Origin: Desulfovibrio sp.
GTDB taxonomy: Bacteria > Desulfobacterota > Desulfovibrionia > Desulfovibrionales > Desulfovibrionaceae
NCBI GenBank assembly: GCA_031291035.1
Contig: JAISLI010000015.1
Coordinates: 1 to 56,014, forward strand
Reading direction: 5' to 3'
DNA length: 56,014 nt
Positions 31,877-40,706 of this stretch are shown piece after piece (positions within the stretch are counted from its first letter, which is position 1; the number at the start of each line of letters is the position of its first letter). The position numbers were made by a program, and so were the translations under genes. Under the pieces are notes generated by a model that saw only the letters and a program-made list of their open reading frames with translations, was not told the DNA's origin and ran no database searches.

Positions 31877-34219
31877 TCAGCGGGATGTTCCTGTTGAAGG
31901 CGCGGCGGACGCGTCCGGTCCGGCGGCGGAGGGAAGAAAAGAATGAATTTTGTTCCGTTCCCTGTCTCCTCCGGACCTGACCTCGGCGGGCGTGTCTGCC
32001 CCCTGGCGCATGGTTGAAATTCCGGCTTCGGGGTAGGTGATGCGCTGATGAAAAATACCTGTCAGAATCCGTTGAAAATTTTCACTCAGATAATGAAGAT
32101 CCTTGAATGTCAGTTCAGATTCATCCAGCTGCCCTTCAGAAAAAATTCCCTTGATGATGGAATCAATATGGCTTCTGATGCGCGCCGGTGTGGGTTCGGC
32201 CAGCGTGCGGCTTGAGGCCTCCACGGAGTCGGCCAGCATCAGTATGGCGGCCTCTCTGGTTTGCGGACGCGGCCCCGGATAGCAAAAATCCGGTTCGCGG
32301 GTTTTTTCCCCAAGTTTCTGCGCCTTTTGATAAAAATACTGTATGAGGCGCGTTCCATGATGCTGCTGAATAATATCGGTAATTTCCCGTCCCAGATTGT
32401 ATCGTCCGGCAAGTTCAATGCCTTTTTTGACATGCGCAAGGAGAATCAGAACGCTCAGCGACGGGGAGATTTTGTCATGTTTGTTGGGACCGCCATATTG
32501 ATTTTCTATGAAGTATTCCGCGTAGCCGAGTTTGCCGACGTCATGGTACAGCGCGGCGACCTTGCACAACAGGCTGTTGGCGCCGATGGCCTTGCATCCC
32601 GCCTCCACCATGTTCGCCACAACCAGGGAATGATGATATGTGCCCGGAATCGCCATCATCATTTCCTGCATGAGCGGCTGCTCCAGGCTCATCAGCTCCA
32701 TGAGCCTGAAACGCGTGCTGTAGCCGAAAAACATTTCCAGCACGGGGCTTGCGGCGAAAAGAATGATGAGGGAAAAAATACTGTTGACGGCAACGGCAAT
32801 GAGGCTGAACGGCACTTCCTCAAAAGAAATATTGGCAAGCAGGGCGGTACCGGCCCAGATGACGGTTTGCCCGACAGCGAGGGGAACAATGCTCCAGACG
32901 ACATCCTGCCGGCTCTGCCCCCGCACCATGAGCCAGGTGCCGAGCATTCCGCCAAGAAAATAGTAGATGAAAAGCGTATACCCGGCCTGAAACATCAACA
33001 TGGTGAAAAATGCCAGCAGAAGACCCATCGTGCAAAAGCGCCGCGCGGCGAAAATCATGGCGACCAGCCCCACGATCCCGGCGGCGGGAAAGGCGACGGC
33101 AAAGGCGTTCTGCACGTGCAGACTGTCCAGCCGCATGCCGAACAGACAGGCGGCCTTTGCCCCAATACCCGAAAGCAGAAGCAGGAGGGAAATCATCAGC
33201 ATGTCTTTGGAGTGCAAAGGTGTGCCCGGCCTGCCGCTGGGAGAGATAAAAAAACCTATGGAGATGAGAAGCGCGCAGAGAAAAGCGCCCCCCGCGCCTG
33301 TCCAGCGAACCGGACCGGAGGAACTTTTATGGAGCGCCTGCAGCTTGATCTGCTGCTCCCGGCTCACGCGCTCCCCCTTGCGCACGATTATTTCGCCCTT
33401 CTGAATCTGGTAATAAACCGGCTTTACGCTTTCCGCCACGCTCTCCGCCCTTTTTTGCGTGGCTTCGCGATTGAGTGTCAGGGAGGCGGGCATGACGGCC
33501 GCGAGCACAATATTGATGGCGCGGCGCGACTGCGGCGTCAACTCGGCGTTCTGCCTGTTCCGCGAAGCTATTTCCGCCAGAAACGACTGCACATCGCGCA
33601 GCGTGCTGACGTCCGGACGCAATGTTTCCGCCCCTGTATCCAGATTGCGGATGATAACGCCCATCCTGCCGACACGGCCGGAGCGCAGATCCGTCACAAG
33701 CCCCTCGGCAAAGTTTTCCCGGATAAAGGGCATCAAATCCTTGAGCAGATACTCCTGCACATCGTGACGCGCGATTTCGGCCAGAACTTCTTCCGCCACA
33801 TCCGGCGCCAAATCCTCCACCAAATGGGAAAAAGCCGCCGCCGCGTCTTTGCGTTCGCCGCCCTCATTGGCGAAGCGCGAAATTTCCATGATTTTGTTCT
33901 GAAATGCCGCAAACGGTTCCATGCTCAAATCGTACACGGGCGGTTGAAGCAGAAGGATTTGTTTACGGCGGGCCTCCGTGGCGCGGCTGTCTTCCACCAT
34001 GATGTCGTGTTCGGCTATCACATCGCTTTCGGGCACCTGCCCGGAGACGTACATGCGCGGCATGACATTGAAGTTGACGCCGGCAAGAACGGAGAGAAAA
34101 AGCAGTGTCCCGACAAAAAAACAAAGACCCCATTCGCAACGGTGATGCGCTTTGAGGCTCTGAACGAGAAGAAAAATGCCGGCGAGGCTATCCGTTTTTT
34201 TCTGCGCTGTCATATGCAT
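31877..34219 (-). CDS. 7TM-HD (PgpH-like) membrane phosphohydrolase
   Basis: About 780 residues. An N-terminal membrane helix (CEWGLCFFVGTLLFLSVLAG) is followed by an extracytoplasmic 7TMR-HDED domain of about 250 residues, then seven hydrophobic helices (about 310-500), then a cytoplasmic HD domain: GTYHHSLVVANMVEAGCKAI, ALYHDVGKLGYAEYF with the HD pair, HVKKG, and DIIQQHHGTRLIQYFY. In Firmicutes this architecture is PgpH, a c-di-AMP phosphodiesterase; whether this organism makes c-di-AMP is not shown here. The ATG at 34219 has GGGAG 9 bases upstream and overlaps phoH by about 30 bp. Confidence 0.85.
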   Translation of the reverse strand: MHMTAQKKTDSLAGIFLLVQSLKAHHRCEWGLCFFVGTLLFLSVLAGVNFNVMPRMYVSGQVPESDVIAEHDIMVEDSRATEARRKQILLLQPPVYDLSMEPFAAFQNKIMEISRFANEGGERKDAAAAFSHLVEDLAPDVAEEVLAEIARHDVQEYLLKDLMPFIRENFAEGLVTDLRSGRVGRMGVIIRNLDTGAETLRPDVSTLRDVQSFLAEIASRNRQNAELTPQSRRAINIVLAAVMPASLTLNREATQKRAESVAESVKPVYYQIQKGEIIVRKGERVSREQQIKLQALHKSSSGPVRWTGAGGAFLCALLISIGFFISPSGRPGTPLHSKDMLMISLLLLLSGIGAKAACLFGMRLDSLHVQNAFAVAFPAAGIVGLVAMIFAARRFCTMGLLLAFFTMLMFQAGYTLFIYYFLGGMLGTWLMVRGQSRQDVVWSIVPLAVGQTVIWAGTALLANISFEEVPFSLIAVAVNSIFSLIILFAASPVLEMFFGYSTRFRLMELMSLEQPLMQEMMMAIPGTYHHSLVVANMVEAGCKAIGANSLLCKVAALYHDVGKLGYAEYFIENQYGGPNKHDKISPSLSVLILLAHVKKGIELAGRYNLGREITDIIQQHHGTRLIQYFYQKAQKLGEKTREPDFCYPGPRPQTREAAILMLADSVEASSRTLAEPTPARIRSHIDSIIKGIFSEGQLDESELTFKDLHYLSENFQRILTGIFHQRITYPEAGISTMRQGADTPAEVRSGGDRERNKIHSFLPSAAGPDASAAPSTGTSR

Positions 34220-35195
34220 TTGCAATGGCTCCCACCAGAGGATGTCGCACGATGTCGCCTTCGCTGAAACGATGAATGGCAAGATCGGGGACGCCGTGCA
34301 GAATGTTCAGGGCATGCACAAGGCCGGAACGGGGCCGCCGGCTGTCGGGCTGCGCCGGCAGGTCGATCTGGGTAATGTCTCCGGTAACGACCATGCGTGT
34401 GCTTAACCCCATGCGGGTAAGAAACATTTTCATCTGTTCCTGCGTCGTATTCTGGGCTTCGTCCAGAATGACAAACGCGTCGTTAAGGGTGCGCCCCCGC
34501 ATAAAAGCCAGCGGCGCCACTTCAATGGCCGTCTCTTCCAGCAGGGAAGACACCTTCTGCCGCGGCGCCATGTCGTGCAGGGCGTCATACAGCGGCCGCA
34601 GGTACGGGTTCACTTTTTCCGCCAGATCCCCCGGCAGGAAACCGAGACGCTCTCCGGCCTCCACGGCCGGGCGCGTGAGCACGATGCGTTTGACGCGGCG
34701 CTGCTGCAGCATGGCCAGGGCCATGGCCACGGCAAGATAGGTTTTGCCCGTGCCGGCCGGTCCCACGGCAAAAACAAGCTCATAACGACGCAACAGTTCA
34801 AGATACGTTTTCTGGGCCACATTGCGCGCCGTTACCGTTTTGCGCGCCGTCCGCACAAATACCGCATCGCGGAAAATCTGCGCGATATTCAGGGAAGGAT
34901 CGGCGCAAAGCATTTCGTAGCTGCGGACGATGTCCTGCTGATTCAGGCTCGTGCCGTTGCGCAGAAGGTCATAAAGCTGGATAAAAACGCTGCACAGAAT
35001 GCGGCGGACCTCGGAATTTTCGCTCTCGATGAAGACGCTGGCTCCGCGGTTGCCGATATGGGCTCCGCTCACCGCGGCCAGAATATCCAGATTCGCGTTG
35101 TGTGGCCCGAAAAGATGGTTGGCAAGCGAGGGATTGTCAAATTCAACCGTCTCCTGCTCGCAAGAACGCAGTGGCATAGGCCGCATGTAACCCAT
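34188..35195 (-). CDS. phoH: PhoH-like ATPase (YbeZ)
   Basis: 335-residue P-loop ATPase partnered with YbeY in RNA metabolism. Walker A GPAGTGKTYLAVAMAL, a conserved RPAVEAGERLGFLPGDLAEK, Walker B AFVILDEAQNTTQEQMKMFL and VVTGDITQIDLP are complete. An N-terminal KH/NYN-like region precedes the ATPase domain. Start at 35195 is chosen for AGGGCGA just upstream; an ATG 9 bp further in is also possible. It begins the phoH-HD-ybeY-birA-pyc-ppsA-perR run. Confidence 0.9.
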   Translation of the reverse strand: MGYMRPMPLRSCEQETVEFDNPSLANHLFGPHNANLDILAAVSGAHIGNRGASVFIESENSEVRRILCSVFIQLYDLLRNGTSLNQQDIVRSYEMLCADPSLNIAQIFRDAVFVRTARKTVTARNVAQKTYLELLRRYELVFAVGPAGTGKTYLAVAMALAMLQQRRVKRIVLTRPAVEAGERLGFLPGDLAEKVNPYLRPLYDALHDMAPRQKVSSLLEETAIEVAPLAFMRGRTLNDAFVILDEAQNTTQEQMKMFLTRMGLSTRMVVTGDITQIDLPAQPDSRRPRSGLVHALNILHGVPDLAIHRFSEGDIVRHPLVGAIANAYDSAEKNG

Positions 35196-35393
35196 TTCGC
35201 CCTGCCTGTCCAGATGCCGCCGCGGCAAAACTCCTTACCACGCTCCCGCAACGCCGTCTTTTTCCGCCGTGAAACAGGAGCGGGCGGGCTTTGCCCGCCG
35301 CAAGCGAACTGTTGCAAGCGTTACTTGCTGTAAAGCGCTTCACTCCTGAACCGCCCCGTGGAACTCCGGCGGCAGACAACCGGACCACCGGAG
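35196..35393. other. Island boundary region
   Basis: No gene is visible. There are two hairpins: GGGCGGGCTTTGCCCGCC around 35282-35301, and ACTCCGG…CCGGAGT around 35366-35395. Composition shifts from GC-rich core to mixed island sequence here, making this a plausible left edge of the island. Confidence 0.35.
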
Positions 35394-35560
35394 TCAATGA
35401 CGGAGGCGAGGTCTGTAGCATTCCCCGTGAACAACTAAACAGCCATCCTTCCAGTCGTTCGGTTTTTCGCCACCCCAAGGCTCAAAGTCCACGAACCATG
35501 ACTTGAAAATCGCCTGTGCCGTCTGCTCTAAATAATCATTTATGTCTCTACCCCTTTTGC
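35394..35560 (-). pseudogene. hsdS: hsdS fragment (conserved central/C-terminal region)
   Basis: Minus-strand reading GKRGRDINDYLEQTAQAIFK, SWFVDFEPWGGEKPNDW is the strongly conserved coiled-coil/spacer segment of type I restriction specificity subunits. Only about 50 residues survive, opposite in orientation to the hsdS piece at 36887-37068. The flanking invertase-type recombinase suggests an invertible hsdS cassette now broken. Confidence 0.75.
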
Positions 35561-35601
35561 CGAGGAGGATACCACCAAAACTTCGACAACAGGAGATACC
35601 A

Positions 35602-36276
35602 ATGAAAGATCGTGTGATCACAGAAATTCAAACCGCCATGTCTTCACTGCTGACCCCCTCTCAACTGATTGAGCTACGCCGTGTTTTGACAAATTGCCTC
35701 CATCATGTTGAGACGTATACACCGGATCAAGACGGATAAAACCATCAAAGATACATTCACCGATGAAGGGCTGGAGCTTTTACGTGAGGCTTGCGGAGAA
35801 ACCCGTGACTTGGCCATGATTGACCTGTTGGCCTCCACCGGCATGAGGGTTGGTGAGCTTGTTCAGCTTACTCGGGAAGACATCAATTTCCACGAACGCG
35901 AATGCGTGGTGTTCGGCAAAGGCAACAGCGAGCGTGTGGTCTATTTTGACGCCAGAACCAAGATTCACCTGAAAAACTATCTTGACAGCCGGGCAGACGA
36001 CAACCCGGCCTTGTTTGTTTCTTTGACAAAGCCGCATAAATGCCTGATGATAGGAGGAGTGGAAACAAGGCTCAGGGAGCTTGGCAGACAAGCGGCCATG
36101 CCCAAGGTGTATCCGCACAAATTTCGGCGAACCCTCGCCACCAGGGCCATCGACAAGGGGATGCCCATTGAGCAGGTGCAACGGCTCTTGGGGCATGTAA
36201 AGATTGGCACCACCATGCACTTGCGATGGTCAATCAGACCAACGTGAAGAACGCGCACCGAAAATTCATAGGCTGA
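35602..36276 (+). pseudogene. Tyrosine recombinase, internally deleted and missing its catalytic Tyr
   Basis: AGGAG precedes ATG 35602. The first 40 residues (MKDRVITEIQTAMSSLLTPS, LIELRRVLTNCLHHVE) match the usual N-terminus of the recombinases that accompany hsdS loci. They then jump, out of frame, to the catalytic domain at about 35725 (RRIHRIKTDKTIKDTF). The roughly 100-residue core-binding domain is therefore missing. Active-site residues Arg (ASTGMRVGE), Lys (GKGNSER) and H-x-x-R (HKFRRTLAT), and the LLGH His are intact. At the tyrosine, however, the DNA reads CACTTGCGATGG where CAC TAT GCG ATG would be expected, a one-base loss. This shifts the frame to a stop at 36247; the lost frame continues MVNQTNVKNAHRKFIG to 36276. 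Dead enzyme. Confidence 0.8.
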
Positions 36277-36294
36277 CCACCAAGGGGAAATTGT

Positions 36295-36474
36295 ATGGAA
36301 AAGCAACAAGCTTGGGACTACGCTCTTGGCATTATTAAAGTTGACGGCCTTGAACCGAGCCGAGAGTTTCTGGCAATGGCGGAAAAAGAGAAACGCGGTA
36401 AAATAACGCTGAAGGACATCAAGCTGGCCTTGGATGCCAAATATAGAATGAAAAATGATAACGCACCCCGATGA
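36295..36474 (+). CDS. VbhA-like antitoxin of a Fic system
   Basis: 59 residues, GGGGAA 6 bases before the ATG. The sequence EKQQAWDYALGIIKVDGLEP then SREFLAMAEKEKRGKITLKD resembles VbhA (…GLEP…V-x-G-E-x…), the small antitoxin that occupies the Fic active site. It overlaps the fic start by ATGA, the standard antitoxin-toxin coupling. Since the toxin downstream is truncated, it is probably an orphan. Confidence 0.65.
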   Translation: MEKQQAWDYALGIIKVDGLEPSREFLAMAEKEKRGKITLKDIKLALDAKYRMKNDNAPR

Positions 36475-36884
36475 TCGATCCTTATGTATACCCCGGAACG
36501 GAAACGCTGAAAAATTTATTTGGCGAGCGAGATGAGGAAAGGCTCAAGGCAATTGAAGCCGATTACACCGGTTTCAGAATCAGGGAGCTTATGGATTTTC
36601 CCGTCCAGAGAATTTATGATCTCTCGCATTTATGCCGCCTTCACCAGTATATTTTTCAGGACATCTATGAATGGGCAGGAAGTATCCGAACCATCAACAT
36701 AGAAAAACCGGAAAGTGTGCTTGGCGGATTATCTATAGAATATTCAGACGGTTCAGAAATTGAGCGGCATCTTGATTCCGCGCTCCATCAGCTTTGTGAA
36801 ACTGACTGGCAGAGTTTGAATATAACCGGAAAGGCCGATAATTTTTCAAGGTACATGGCGGACATCTGGAAAGTGCATCCCTAA
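36471..36884 (+). pseudogene. fic: Fic-domain AMPylator, truncated at the catalytic motif
   Basis: 137 residues of a Fic protein: YVYPGTETLKNLFGERDEER at the N-terminus, the beta-flap region IYEWAGSIRTINIEK, and the helix leading into the active site (NFSRYMADIWKVHP). Fic catalysis needs HPFx(D/E)GNxR; here translation stops immediately after HP. The break coincides with the start of an hsdS fragment, so recombination removed the catalytic loop and all that follows. It cannot AMPylate. Confidence 0.85.
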
Positions 36885-36886
36885 AA

Positions 36887-37068
36887 ATATCGAAAATATG
36901 GGAAGCGGTACAACGTTTAAAGAAGTTTCAGGTTCTGTAATGAAGCAGTACGAAGTGTTTGTTCCGAATTGCAAAGCAGAACAACAAAAAATAGCAAAAA
37001 CTCTCGGCGTGTTTGATGACAAAATTGAACTGAATACTCAGATAAATAATTATTTAGCAGCGGCTTGA
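36887..37068 (+). pseudogene. hsdS: hsdS fragment (C-terminal half of a target-recognition domain)
   Basis: Reads NIENMGSGTTFKEVSGSVMK, QYEVFVPNCKAEQQKIAKTL, GVFDDKIELNTQINNYLAAA, a textbook end of a target-recognition domain plus the following helix of type I S subunits. It abuts the truncated Fic gene. Immediately after its stop, the minus strand shows LMSGELSVA, another hsdS C-terminal scrap (about 37085-37125). Confidence 0.75.
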
Positions 37069-37204
37069 AGAACAGCCACAGCGGCAACGGATAACTCGCC
37101 GGACATCAGGGGGTAAGAGAAGAACTTAGTAAAAATATAAATTTGTTATATGCAGTAGTTCGGACTTACTCAGACAATCAGCTTCTTTTGATGTTTTTTT
37201 GTTT

Positions 37205-38161
37205 TCAAGTCGATGGAGTTGTCTGAGTGTTTTCTTCAGTGCAAATCCTGTAATCAAAAGATACACTAGCTGGAACGAACTTTATATCATTTTTCTCTTC
37301 TTTTATATTTGTTAATCTAACTAAACAAATACAACCATATTCATTAAGCAATACTGCATTTTGTCCAATTTTTAATTCGATAGTTCTACCTTGTCTTATA
37401 TATGAAAAGGCATTGTCAGGTTCAATATTTTCTAATTGCAAATTATCTGGAAAAGTACCTACTGCTTTAATATAGTCATTATATACATAAATTCTATCTT
37501 TATCGCAACTTGTTATCATAAATTTGAATTCGTATATTCCATATCCTAAAGTATATGTTTTATTTGGTGCTTCATTGTAGTTGAATATTATTCCTTTAGC
37601 CTCAATTTTATGGCAAGTCCAGTGTGCTATATCTGCCTTATTTATTACTTGTTCTACCCTTTGTAGTCTATTCCGAATAATTGCAGGACTTATTGCGTTT
37701 GATTTATCTGCGGGAAGGCCCTGTATCCATCTCCAAATGTCTTCAATTTGTTCAGAGCCTGGATATGAATCATCATTTATATAATTAAAGTTGAAACTCT
37801 TAGGATTCATATCTATAGCATTGAGCCAATCAGGAAATTTACATTTAATATTATCAACAAATATTGTAGCTAACCAATTGTCATATTTTTCATTAATAAC
37901 ATTCTTGATCCATTTATTTTCTTTTCCTACACCGGAATTTGGTTTGTTATTTACTCTCTTAACATAATTTTCATCAATGACTAGTAGTACGTGTTTCGAC
38001 TCTGTTAGATTTGATCCATAGTCTAGATTTACATCAATACCCACATTAAATCCAATAAGGTGAAGATGGCTGGCCAGTAATCGTACCCATTCCTTGTGCT
38101 TTTGATCCCTTAGGCAGTTTGGGTTACCCCATGCGTATGAGATAAAAATATCGTATGGCAA
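37205..38161 (-). CDS. TIR-domain protein, probable anti-phage effector
   Basis: 318 residues. Residues 1 to about 130 are a TIR/SEFIR-type domain: PYDIFISYAWGNPNC with the DIFISYA signature, LASHLHLIGFNVGIDVNLDY, SKHVLLVIDENYVKRV. Bacterial TIR domains often cleave NAD+ in defence. The C-terminal 150 residues (from about 165) are beta-rich and unrecognised. TTG start at 38161 with AGGAGG 8 bases upstream. The gene is strikingly AT-rich compared with both flanks and sits between hsdS and hsdM pieces, the usual place for cargo defence genes in type I restriction loci. No partner sensor is recognisable, so it may be a single-gene system. The frame is intact, unlike its neighbours. Confidence 0.75.
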   Translation of the reverse strand: MPYDIFISYAWGNPNCLRDQKHKEWVRLLASHLHLIGFNVGIDVNLDYGSNLTESKHVLLVIDENYVKRVNNKPNSGVGKENKWIKNVINEKYDNWLATIFVDNIKCKFPDWLNAIDMNPKSFNFNYINDDSYPGSEQIEDIWRWIQGLPADKSNAISPAIIRNRLQRVEQVINKADIAHWTCHKIEAKGIIFNYNEAPNKTYTLGYGIYEFKFMITSCDKDRIYVYNDYIKAVGTFPDNLQLENIEPDNAFSYIRQGRTIELKIGQNAVLLNEYGCICLVRLTNIKEEKNDIKFVPASVSFDYRICTEENTQTTPST

Positions 38162-38183
38162 CTTTCGTTCCTCCTAAAAAAGC

Positions 38184-38546
38184 TCATGTCTCAATATCGA
38201 CGACGGATAGCTCGCCGGACATCGGGCAGGGCAAGAGAGTATCGCGAATTTCTGCAAGGTGGACGGACTCCTGTTGATTCCGTTTTATCGCTTCAAACAA
38301 CGACTCAACTATAGAATCGAACATGGCCATATCGCCGTTATCATAGAATTCACCTGCCCGTCTGCCTTCTTGTTCAGCCTTGATCCCCTGATAGCGAGCA
38401 TCAAACTTGTCAGAAATGTATTTCAGAAAGATCCGTCCCAGGACAACATGCTTATACTCTGCCGCGTCAATGTTGCCGCGCAGAATATCTGCCGCTTCCC
38501 AAATCTGTTTTTCAAAACCGATTTCCGCTGTGTTTGTTCCCGACAT
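38184..38546 (-). pseudogene. hsdM: hsdM-hsdS chimera
   Basis: The N-terminal 70-75 residues ([40 protein letters not shown]) are the start of HsdM, the type I methyltransferase subunit. The rest ([27 protein letters not shown]) is the C-terminus of HsdS. A deletion has joined the start of hsdM to the end of hsdS in frame, removing the methyltransferase domain. GGGGAG precedes the ATG. It is inactive as a methylase. It lies 22 bp upstream of the TIR gene on the same strand and could serve as its leader. Confidence 0.8.
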
Positions 38547-38787
38547 TTTGCTCCCCGTTGTGGGTTGAACCAGAGTGCTTTAAAAAATATGTCTCTCAAG
38601 CAATCGGTTCTCCGCTTTGAGTTCGTTCGGAATGTCATAGACTGAAACGAGAAAGAAGGGAAGAAGGGCGAATCGGCAGGGCAATCGGCCTTGCCTCTCG
38701 TCCTCGTGCCTATTATCCCGAACTGACCGGAAAATTCTCCATTTCCTTCCTCGTCGCCTTCCATCCAGAAGGGTTTTCGGGGCGCTG

Positions 38788-39426
38788 ATCGTGACGCTCA
38801 TGCCGCAGACGCCGAAGCCCTTTCAGGATTTTTTTCCGGGTGCCGTGCCGGCGCGGCGGGACAAGAAGCTGCCCTACCGCATGTCCTTTCTGCTGTATCC
38901 GAGGCCGTGGGCGAGCCCCTGCTCGGTCTGACCGCCACGCTTCCGGCCATGATGCCGACAAGCCCGGCTCCGGTGACGGCGGCTCCCCTGCATGACGCCA
39001 TCGGGATGATCCCGTTCCGGCCCGCTTCGCCCTGGAAAGAGGGAAGCCTTTTGCTCCGCACTCAGGACGGCAAGATAATGCCCTTCGCTCCGAACAGTTC
39101 GGAACAAGCCGCCTGGATTGACACAGGCGTGGCTCCGATGGGCGACGGCAAGTCGGTTTTCCTCAACGCGCTGAACTTCGCCTTTGTGACGCAGGCGGGT
39201 CTTTCCCACCTGCCTCCTGGCCCTGTTCTGCACATCTCTGGAAGAAGGGGCCGCGCCGGGCGAAGGAGTTCCGGGACTGCTTGATCGGGCTATTGACCTT
39301 GCCTACGAGGAACTTTCCGATCTCACCAACGGCAGCAAGCCAAGGCCGTACCGGCCCAACGCCCTGCCGGAACTGCACAGGCTCCTGCTCAACGAAAACA
39401 TTTTCACAGACCGGAACACCACTTAG
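38788..39426 (+). pseudogene. IcmB/DotO-like conjugation ATPase, degraded
   Basis: Three pieces in different frames read as one protein: LMPQTPKPFQDFFPGAVPAR then KKLPYRMSFLLYP (about 38788-38900); GEPLLGLTATLPAMMPTS with DAIGMIPFRPASPWKEGSLL, APNSSEQAAWIDTGVAPMGD and GKSVFLNALNFAFVTQAGLS (38910-39225), which carries a Walker A-like GDGKSV; and LEEGAAPGEGVPGLLDRAID … LPELHRLLLNENIF (39236-39426). This matches the IcmB family of type IVB secretion/conjugation ATPases from ICEs. At least two frameshifts and large deletions make it a relic. It shows the island once included a conjugative element. The gap 38547-38787 holds nothing recognisable. Confidence 0.65.
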
Positions 39427-39500
39427 TGGGGATTGCAGCTATCAGGCAACATCCGGTTATTGTTTAATATTCATGTAGCAGTCGTTTCGGCATGTGCTAA

Positions 39501-40547
39501 TCATGTGCCAACGGCACGAGCCTTGAAAGGAACCACTTTTGAGGCTCTTCTTTTTGAAAAAACAGAGTCCAGCTTGTCGGGCTGGATGCCCAAACTTTTG
39601 ATGTAATGGGCGGTTGTGTTGGGGTTTTTATGTCGCAGTACCGCTTGAACAGTTGGAATATCCAAACCGGCATAGGCCAGTATTGTCGCTGACAAATGGC
39701 GAATGGCATGGTACCCGAAGTGCTTGACGCCTGCTGTTGCGCAAAGCGCTTTCATGAACGTGCCACGCCGGACAAAATGCTGTCCAGTGACCTGGCTGTT
39801 AAACACATACAGGCTTTTCGTTCTGGACTTGTGCTCCGCCAGTGCCGCTTGAAGTTCTGATGTCAGCGGTATCCAGTCGTATTCCATGCCGCCGCCGGCG
39901 CGTTTACGGGTGCCGAGTCTCACTTTCTGCTCCTGAAGGTCAATGTCTTCCCAGCGCAGACGGAACGCCTCGCCACATCTTGCGCCCGTGTGTAACAGGA
40001 ACAAAAGCAAAACCTTGTCATTGTCGTCGGCCATGTCGTAAACTTTCCAGAAATCGCTTTCCGGCGGCACATAGCGCGGTTTTTCATCCACGGGGAATTT
40101 TTCGACCTCATGAAACGGGTTTATGCGCGGGAGTCCATAAAACCTTTTTCCCCACTCCCACGCCGCCGACAAGTCTTTGCGGGCGTAGTTTGCATTTGGC
40201 GCGCCGCTGTCGCGCAGGACTTTGCGCAGCATGTCCAGGGCCATGCGTGGGGTTATGTCATCAGGGGCGGTGTCGGGGGGAATGGAGGAAAAGAGTCTTC
40301 TGAACGCGATACGTTTGCAGTTCATTGTTGTCCTGGCAAATCTTTCCCTCGCAAAGTCCATATAAGCGTTTGCGAAGTCAAGCAAGCAGACCGTGGGGGT
40401 CGTGGAGATCGGCGCGCTCCACGCTTCGATGCTTTGGTTGACCTCCCACGCTATGGCCTCGCGCTTTGCCGGAAAAACTTTCGTCTTGACCTGTCCGTTT
40501 ATCATGCGCTTGGCCCGCCATTTTCCGTTGGGCATCTGGTAAGGCAT
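39501..40547 (-). CDS. Phage/ICE-type tyrosine integrase
   Basis: 348 residues, complete. The N-terminal Arm/core-binding region (MPYQMPNGKWRAKRMINGQV, FARTTMNCKRIAFRRLFSSI) is followed by the catalytic domain with Arg in LHTGARCGEAFRLRWEDIDL, H-x-x-R-H in GYHAIRHLSATIL, His in VLRHKNPNTTAHYI and the nucleophile Tyr in the same segment. It is preceded by a small helix-turn-helix gene, as in many integrative elements, and is probably the integrase that mobilised the array-bearing element. Intact. Confidence 0.92.
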   Translation of the reverse strand: MPYQMPNGKWRAKRMINGQVKTKVFPAKREAIAWEVNQSIEAWSAPISTTPTVCLLDFANAYMDFARERFARTTMNCKRIAFRRLFSSIPPDTAPDDITPRMALDMLRKVLRDSGAPNANYARKDLSAAWEWGKRFYGLPRINPFHEVEKFPVDEKPRYVPPESDFWKVYDMADDNDKVLLLFLLHTGARCGEAFRLRWEDIDLQEQKVRLGTRKRAGGGMEYDWIPLTSELQAALAEHKSRTKSLYVFNSQVTGQHFVRRGTFMKALCATAGVKHFGYHAIRHLSATILAYAGLDIPTVQAVLRHKNPNTTAHYIKSLGIQPDKLDSVFSKRRASKVVPFKARAVGT

Positions 40548-40692
40548 GTCTGCCCTCCTTTAACTCATCTATGAAGTTGTCAAAGAACCTGACGGCGCTC
40601 CCAATGCGGACAGCGCCAAGCGCGTCCTTTCGTCTGTATACTGTCGCCACCGAAACATCAAGCAACTTTGCAACGTCTTGCGCCCTGAGCAT
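40378..40692 (-). CDS. Small helix-turn-helix protein (AlpA/Xis-like)
   Basis: MLRAQDVAKLLDVSVATVYRRK is a MerR/excisionase-type helix-turn-helix in a protein of about 104 residues; FFDNFIDELKEGRH closes the conserved part. GGGGGGA lies 5 bases before the ATG. The frame continues 170 bp into the integrase gene, and that basic tail has low-complexity composition, so the functional protein may be only the first 45-50 residues or the tail may result from a lost stop codon. Likely directionality factor or regulator of the integrase. Confidence 0.65.
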   Translation of the reverse strand: MLRAQDVAKLLDVSVATVYRRKDALGAVRIGSAVRFFDNFIDELKEGRHALPDAQRKMAGQAHDKRTGQDESFSGKARGHSVGGQPKHRSVERADLHDPHGLLA

Positions 40693-40706
40693 AATATCCC
40701 CCCTCC

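Noticed and set aside
36471..36884. Intact Fic toxin-antitoxin module
   Set aside because: The catalytic HPFx(D/E)GN loop is absent, as the frame stops right after HP.
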